DNA from: CAYLWN01 sp964387625 | GTDB taxonomy: Bacteria > Patescibacteriota > Microgenomatia > UBA10105 | DNA length: 9,051 nucleotides | Assembly: GCA_964387625.1 (NCBI GenBank) | Contig: CAYLWN010000036.1 | Coordinates: 1-9,051, forward strand | Direction of reading: 5' to 3' | Notes under the pieces: model-generated | What the model saw: only the letters and a program-made list of their open reading frames with translations | Database searches by the model: none | Told to the model about the DNA's origin: nothing | Translations under genes and position numbers: made by a program | Shown here: one piece after another, positions 6,407 to 9,051 of the stretch | How positions within the stretch are numbered: the stretch's first letter is position 1 | How the letters are laid out: the number at the start of each line of letters is the position of its first letter

Positions 6407-6508
6407 AGAGTTTGTTTGCAAAGTTCTTTTATTATCTGTGAAAGAACTTTTCATTACAAATTCTTATGAAGCTGTTTAACATTCACATTCCAATTTTCAA
6501 ACAGCTTC
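6407..6508. repeat. Right terminal unit: two tandem hairpins
   Basis: The inner hairpin pairs AGAGTTTGT (6407-6415) with ACAAATTCT (6456-6464), one mismatch, and AAAGTTCTTT (6420-6429) with AAAGAACTTT (6441-6450), a perfect 10 bp. After TAT, the outer hairpin pairs GAAGCTGTTT (6468-6477) with AAACAGCTTC (6499-6508), a perfect 10 bp. The order mirrors the left unit. It also forms the promoter and 5' leader of the nucleotidyltransferase gene. Confidence 0.75.
6431..6459 (-). promoter_or_regulatory. Predicted promoter of the two-gene cassette, inside the right-end hairpin
   Basis: On the minus strand, -35 TTGTAA (6454-6459), 17-base spacer, -10 GATAAT (6431-6436). The -10 sits in the loop of the inner hairpin. 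Transcription should begin near 6424 and give a leader of about 33 bases containing the AGAGGTAGGA ribosome site. A protein bound to the hairpin repeats would block this promoter, so autoregulation is plausible. Confidence 0.55.
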
Positions 6509-6536
6509 CAATTAAATTGAAGACAATTTGCGGCAG

Positions 6537-6552
6537 TCCGCCAGCTGGCGGA
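6537..6552. repeat. Perfect 16-bp palindrome abutting the DUF3048 stop codon
   Basis: TCCGCCAGCTGGCGGA is its own reverse complement and directly touches the TAA of the DUF3048 gene (6553-6555). It is far richer in G+C than its surroundings. No T-run follows on the minus strand, so it is not a normal terminator. It is probably another dispersed palindromic repeat. Confidence 0.75.
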
Positions 6553-7710
6553 TTAATATTTTATTTGTGTGTCAAGAGCAACCACTTCAATCCAAATTTG
6601 ACCTCTGACAAATTCTACTTCCTTACCCTTATCATCATAAAAAACTGTCCTGTCTGTTCTGGTGGCTTTTTTCCAAGTGCCGGTTATGGCTTTACCGTCT
6701 TGGAAAATCATAGCTTTTCCAGTCCCGATTGTACCATAAAGCATATGTCCATGTTCATCAACACCTACTGTTTCTTTGGCAAATTGAATCACTACATTTT
6801 TTGCTGCCAATTGTTGTTTAGTTTCTAAATCTGTATGCTCTTGACTGCCGTTAAAACGCTTATAAGTATTGCTTACAGCATCATATTTCCACTGCACTGC
6901 ATATTGGTCTGTAAAATTACCTGAAAAAACAAAAGCTATGGAAGCGGTTGTACCTTTTTCATTTTCTTTTGGTTCATCTTTAAATTTCCAGGGTTTAAAA
7001 TCAGCATCCCAAGAAACACCGTCAGCATCTACATTGGTCCAATTTCGTTTTACAGCTAATTCGTATAATTTATCACTGTAGCAAACCATAGTATGTTCTG
7101 TAGCCACTTCATGATCTAAACGGTCATAATTACGGGTGCAGGTTGGAAAAGGAATATTAAATTGATCCATATCTTTGATGTCATATTTTTGGATCTGACA
7201 TAAAGCTTTGGCTCTTGGGTCAACAGTATCATCGTTACAATTACCTGCTCCGCCTACATGATTATAAAGAGCATCATACTCTGACACCCAATCCACATAA
7301 TATGTTCTAGCTGACCTAACTGGAGCAAGACCTATGTTATATGCAGCAATTCCGCAATAATTTACTGCCATAAATCGGGTAATACCACCCTCAGCTATAG
7401 CTTCATAAATAATGTCAGCATAAGAAAGTCCTGATTGTGGTCTGGCTTCTTCATGATTTTCAATCATGATAGCCAATGGCCGGCGGGTTTCCCAAATTTT
7501 CCGTTCCATTTCGGTAAATTTCGCTCCGTTTAAAGGACAAACTTCAGTCTTTGGTAAACTTGGATCAACAATTGACTTACCTGTTGGTGTAGTTATTGGT
7601 TTGGAAGCAGTCTTACCCCCGACACTGGTAAAAATTGCATAAGATATGCCTGTGGAAACTAAATATAAAAGTACTGATCCTATAATAAAAACCAATTTAT
7701 TATTTTTCAT
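6553..7710 (-). CDS. DUF3048 (YerB-like) membrane-anchored protein
   Basis: 385 residues, biochemical function unknown. A single membrane segment (about 7-27) is followed by a low-complexity Thr/Pro/Lys linker, so most of the protein should face outward; there is no lipobox Cys, unlike YerB-type lipoproteins. The DUF3048 N-terminal domain is clear from RRPLAIMIENHEEARPQSG (76-94), YADIIYEAIAEGGITRF (97-113) and the following APVRSART segment. A second, C-terminal domain lies at about 240-380 (YGTIGTGKAMIFQDG, then GQIWIEVV near the end). It follows the DUF4446 gene by 116 bases on the same strand. A perfect TATAAT directly touches the ATG (7711-7716), while another promoter with a palindrome over its -10 lies about 70 bases further up. 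The ATG is kept because the membrane helix begins just after it. Confidence 0.88.
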   Translation of the reverse strand: MKNNKLVFIIGSVLLYLVSTGISYAIFTSVGGKTASKPITTPTGKSIVDPSLPKTEVCPLNGAKFTEMERKIWETRRPLAIMIENHEEARPQSGLSYADIIYEAIAEGGITRFMAVNYCGIAAYNIGLAPVRSARTYYVDWVSEYDALYNHVGGAGNCNDDTVDPRAKALCQIQKYDIKDMDQFNIPFPTCTRNYDRLDHEVATEHTMVCYSDKLYELAVKRNWTNVDADGVSWDADFKPWKFKDEPKENEKGTTASIAFVFSGNFTDQYAVQWKYDAVSNTYKRFNGSQEHTDLETKQQLAAKNVVIQFAKETVGVDEHGHMLYGTIGTGKAMIFQDGKAITGTWKKATRTDRTVFYDDKGKEVEFVRGQIWIEVVALDTQIKY

Positions 7711-7712
7711 AT

Positions 7713-7816
7713 TATACCGATCTTCTTCGAATTCGCAAGATTTTTTATAATAAAATCTTGCTTAAATAGGATGATCGAGTATATACACGATGTATTTTTC
7801 AAACACAATCGGTATA
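7713..7816. promoter_or_regulatory. Structured control region ahead of the DUF3048 gene
   Basis: Three nested symmetries: (1) TATACCGAT (7713-7721) and ATCGGTATA (7808-7816), a 9-bp inverted pair bracketing the spacer; (2) a perfect 10-bp hairpin GCAAGATTTT/AAAATCTTGC (7735-7744/7752-7761); (3) an 18-bp dyad ATCGAGTATATACACGAT (7774-7791), symmetric at 16 of 18 positions. On the minus strand a promoter TTGTGT (7803-7808), 17-base spacer, TATATA (7780-7785) has its -10 inside the dyad, as expected for a repressor site. The hairpin would then be in the mRNA leader. The regulator is unknown. Confidence 0.5.
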
Positions 7817-7826
7817 TAAAAACATT

Positions 7827-8294
7827 TTATACTATTTTACGAATTTTTTTAATAGCTTCTTTTTCTTCAACAGATAATTCATGCTCTACGCCTTTTCCCC
7901 CGTGGATTTTCTTGATATACCAACGCACTCCCGTCCTCGCAAAAAGAGAAGTAATGACAATACCATTATCTTTCGCATCAAGCAAGGCCAATGAAAAACT
8001 CTGATCTCCTCCGGTGTCGGCAAAAGGATTAAATCTGATTAAGCCGATTTTTTGGATATAATTTTTTGCTTCCAGTTGGATAGATTGAATTTCTCTATTT
8101 ATTTTCAGAAGTTGTGCTTTGGTCAATTTATCCTGATTTAAAAATTCATTTAATATTTCCGATAATGTTTTTGCAGAAACACCTGCGGTTAACCGGTTGT
8201 AATTTCCTAAAGCTTTAAATAAAAGCCAGGATAACGCTCCTAACCAGACAAAAATAACAATTATAATCAGCCAAAAAACTGTATTATTAAACAT
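7827..8294 (-). CDS. DUF4446 membrane protein
   Basis: 155 residues from the chosen start. One N-terminal membrane segment (about 6-27), a helical, probably coiled region (40-80), then the conserved DUF4446 block GLIRFNPFADTGGDQSFSLA (84-103) and GIVITSLFARTGVRWYIKKI (111-130), ending in an acidic-basic tail SVEEKEAIKKIRK. The role of the family is unknown; the soluble part should be cytoplasmic or external depending on helix orientation, which I cannot decide. Upstream in-frame ATGs at 8312 and 8306 are possible, but the first lies inside the -10 box of a strong predicted promoter (8308-8337) and the second is before the expected transcription start, so ATG 8294-8292 is preferred. The gene is divergent from the 77-residue protein gene and heads the minus-strand block. 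Confidence 0.85.
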   Translation of the reverse strand: MFNNTVFWLIIIVIFVWLGALSWLLFKALGNYNRLTAGVSAKTLSEILNEFLNQDKLTKAQLLKINREIQSIQLEAKNYIQKIGLIRFNPFADTGGDQSFSLALLDAKDNGIVITSLFARTGVRWYIKKIHGGKGVEHELSVEEKEAIKKIRKIV

Positions 8295-8307
8295 AATCGG
8301 TTCCATT

Positions 8308-8337
8308 ATCATACGGAAAAACTGGATAAAATGTCAA
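8308..8337 (-). promoter_or_regulatory. Predicted DUF4446 promoter
   Basis: On the minus strand, a perfect -35 TTGACA (8332-8337), 18-base spacer, -10 TATGAT (8308-8313). Transcription would begin near 8301, giving a very short leader before the ATG at 8294. This decides the start codon. Confidence 0.7.
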
Positions 8338-8367
8338 TTGATCGTTTTTAAAAAAATCGTCCAAATA

Positions 8368-8397
8368 TTGACAACTCATAAATGTTTGTGATATACC
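8368..8397 (+). promoter_or_regulatory. Predicted promoter of the 77-residue protein / DUF5679 unit
   Basis: Perfect -35 TTGACA (8368-8373), 18-base spacer, -10 TATACC (8392-8397). It is divergent from the DUF4446 promoter, the two -35 boxes lying 30 bases apart. The direct repeat ATCGT flanks an A/T run between them. Confidence 0.6.
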
Positions 8398-8415
8398 TCA
8401 AAAGCGAGGCTATTT

Positions 8416-8649
8416 ATGCCTAAAAAAACAAAGCAACAAAAAATCTTAGCTGCTAAGCATAAACAAAAGATTTCCGGATCAATGGTTTTTTCCTACACTG
8501 CACCCCAAAATACTGTTTCTTATCTACGTAATGATACAACAGATTTCTCTCTAATACGCAAAGATATTTTAAAAACAATGATACTGGCTGTAATTTTGAT
8601 AACTATCGAAATTGGATTAACGATTTATTCCAAAAAATTGGGGTGGTAG
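8416..8649 (+). CDS. Small basic single-span membrane protein, function unknown
   Basis: 77 residues. The first 20 are strongly basic (MPKKTKQQK, KHKQK), the middle is polar, and a single hydrophobic helix spans about 53-71, followed by YSKKLGW. By the positive-inside rule the basic N-terminus should be cytoplasmic. GAGG (8406-8409) six bases before the ATG is a usable Shine-Dalgarno, and a TTGACA promoter is upstream. It is first in a unit with the DUF5679 zinc-ribbon gene. I do not recognise a named family; the basic tail could bind nucleic acid or ribosomes, which is only a guess. Confidence 0.75.
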   Translation: MPKKTKQQKILAAKHKQKISGSMVFSYTAPQNTVSYLRNDTTDFSLIRKDILKTMILAVILITIEIGLTIYSKKLGW

Positions 8650-8687
8650 AAAGATTGTATTTATTTACTTGTAGTAATAAATAAAAG

Positions 8688-8707
8688 GGGCTTGCCCCCC
8701 GAAGCCC
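8688..8707. repeat. G+C-rich hairpin between the two plus-strand genes
   Basis: GGGCTT (8688-8693) and AAGCCC (8702-8707) pair around a C-rich loop; GGGG/CCCC (8687-8690/8695-8698) is an alternative pairing. No T-run follows on the plus strand, so it is not a clear terminator for the 77-residue gene. On the minus strand it is followed by a T-rich tail, but no gene is upstream there. An AT-rich inverted repeat (TATTTATT/AATAAATA) immediately precedes it. Confidence 0.5.
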
Positions 8708-8713
8708 GAAATT

Positions 8714-8803
8714 ATGTCGATAAATAAAAAACAATTGAAAAAACATCTAAACCCTCCTTCTTCCGATAAGATCGGAATTCGGAGGGCGAAGGGGGGTGAC
8801 TAA
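8714..8803 (+). CDS. Possible 29-residue leader peptide ahead of the DUF5679 gene
   Basis: An ATG at 8714 opens 29 codons (MSINKKQLKKHLNPPSSD, then KIGIRRAKGGD) ending in TAA 5 bases before the next ATG. It is basic and crosses the whole 8751-8797 hairpin and the ribosome site of the DUF5679 gene. It lacks a Shine-Dalgarno and part of it is repeat-like, so it may be chance. If translated, the ribosome would open the hairpin and couple translation to the next gene. Confidence 0.3.
   Translation: MSINKKQLKKHLNPPSSDKIGIRRAKGGD
8751..8797 (+). promoter_or_regulatory. Hairpin with two exclusive pairings over the DUF5679 ribosome site
   Basis: TTCCGAT (8761-8767) and ATCGGAA (8771-8777) form a 7-bp stem with a 3-base loop. 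CCCTCC (8752-8757) can extend it with GGAGGG (8781-8786), leaving AAGGGGGGTGA free as a ribosome site. Alternatively, CCCTCCTTC (8752-8760) can pair with GAAGGGGGG (8788-8796, one G-U), hiding that site. It also resembles a dispersed palindromic repeat, so the switch may be accidental. Confidence 0.4.
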
Positions 8804-8808
8804 AATTT

Positions 8809-8949
8809 ATGGCATCCATGTATTGTGTTAAATGCCGCGCAAAGAGAGAAGATCCAGCAGCGGTGAAAGTCACTATGAAAAATGGCAAACCGGCAATGAA
8901 AGGAAAATGTCCAACTTGCGGAACCGGAATGTACAAAATCGGTGGCTAA
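8809..8949 (+). CDS. DUF5679 zinc-ribbon protein
   Basis: 46 residues, too short for many gene callers. Two CxxC pairs, CVKC (6-9) and CPTC (34-37), fit a four-Cys zinc ribbon; between them VTMKNGKPAMKG and at the end GTGMYKIGG are typical of DUF5679. The function of the family is unknown; such small zinc ribbons often bind nucleic acid or ribosomes. AAGGGGGGTGA (8789-8799) is close to the ideal Shine-Dalgarno AAGGAGGTGA and sits 9 bases ahead of the ATG; Met4 is a less likely start. It is second in a unit with the 77-residue membrane protein and is followed by a terminator. Confidence 0.88.
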   Translation: MASMYCVKCRAKREDPAAVKVTMKNGKPAMKGKCPTCGTGMYKIGG

Positions 8950-8974
8950 GTCTTATTAATAAGTCTTAGTAGTT

Positions 8975-9015
8975 ACAAAACCCTTATCTTTTAAGATGAG
9001 GGTTTTGTTTTTATA
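8975..9015 (+). terminator. Rho-independent terminator after the DUF5679 gene
   Basis: ACAAAACCCTTATCTT (8975-8990) pairs with AAGATGAGGGTTTTGT (8993-9008), 16 pairs with one G-U, followed by TTTTATATT. The palindrome CTTATTAATAAG lies just before it. It is the best terminator in the window and lies between convergent genes. Confidence 0.9.
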
Positions 9016-9051
9016 TTATTCCTCAACCTTAGGTCTGTATTGTAAACTTTC
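9016..9051 (-). CDS. Possible C-terminal end of a convergent gene (cut by window edge)
   Basis: Minus-strand reading from the window edge gives ESLQYRPKVEE then TAA at 9018-9016. The polar, charged tail and a stop placed right at the edge of the terminator suit the end of a real gene, but another minus frame is also open past this point. Only 11 codons are visible, so no product can be named. Confidence 0.35.
   Translation of the reverse strand, partial: ESLQYRPKVEE

Larger units (their letters stand above)
5498..6508. mobile_element. Putative two-gene element bounded by structured terminal inverted repeats, no transposase
   Basis: About 1.01 kb. The outer 70 bases of the left end (5498-5567) and right end (6441-6508) are inverted copies: by hand alignment about 56 of 70 columns match, with 35 of 38 in the inner part. 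Each end also folds into two tandem hairpins, described under the end units. Inside are only the winged-helix/nucleotidyltransferase gene and the AbrB-like gene, both leftward, with their own promoter in the right end. It lies between codirectional chromosomal genes (DUF3048 and secD). No transposase, integrase or clear target duplication was found. It may be a non-autonomous mobile unit, a novel self-mobilising unit, or a regulatory arrangement. Confidence 0.6.

Noticed and set aside
5485..6520. Target-site duplication flanking the cassette
   Set aside because: Only AT-rich flanks with no convincing matching direct repeat; the exact ends are uncertain.
6537..6552. Terminator of the DUF3048 gene
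   Set aside because: It is a perfect palindrome but with no loop and no following T-run.
8688..8707. Terminator between the 77-residue gene and the DUF5679 gene
   Set aside because: No T-run on the plus strand, and no promoter is visible between it and the DUF5679 gene.
8712..8936. 74-residue open frame on the minus strand
   Set aside because: It is antisense to the DUF5679 gene, whose CxxC pairs and ribosome site are clear.

Overview
The window is AT-rich and looks like the chromosome of a Candidate Phyla Radiation (Patescibacteria) bacterium, most likely in the Microgenomates/OP11 group. This is inferred from gene content, not from a search. The signs are compact SecD and SecF, a DUF4446 protein, a DUF5679 zinc ribbon, a winged-helix/nucleotidyltransferase protein paired with an AbrB-type protein, mostly weak Shine-Dalgarno sites, and many short dispersed palindromes, some of them inside genes. 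An exact run of 100 N (1757-1856) shows this is a scaffold with an assembly gap.

Layout. 1-1409 (-) is recJ, cut at the left edge so its C-terminus is missing. 1410-1549 is a divergent spacer filled by two facing hairpin repeats; the end of one supplies a -35 box for cca. 1550-3021 (+) is cca, the CCA-adding enzyme, interrupted by the N gap next to another repeat. 3022-3184 is a convergent spacer with one more repeat. Then a long minus-strand block, in transcription order: a DUF4446 membrane protein (7827-8294), a DUF3048 protein (6553-7710), a two-gene cassette (winged-helix/nucleotidyltransferase 5816-6391 and AbrB-like 5600-5800), secD (4132-5481) and secF (3185-4060). Divergent from DUF4446, a plus-strand unit encodes a 77-residue membrane protein (8416-8649) and a DUF5679 zinc ribbon (8809-8949), and ends in a strong terminator (8975-9015). 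The last 36 bases may be the end of a convergent minus-strand gene.

How the genes work together. secD and secF encode the accessory subunits of the Sec translocase. recJ and cca are separate housekeeping genes for DNA repair and tRNA 3'-end maturation. The DUF genes have no known biochemical role.

The most notable feature is the two-gene cassette. It is bounded by long terminal inverted repeats (about 5498-5601 and 6407-6508), and each end folds into two tandem hairpins. It lies between the DUF3048 gene and secD and carries no transposase. It looks like an undescribed mobile or mobilised unit with a DNA-binding nucleotidyltransferase. Other notable points are palindromic repeats read in frame inside RecJ and probably Cca, two tracts of 7-base-period repeats (one inside recJ, one as an inverted array between secD and secF), a Gly in place of the first metal-binding Asp in Cca, and a possible leader-peptide/RNA switch in front of the DUF5679 gene.
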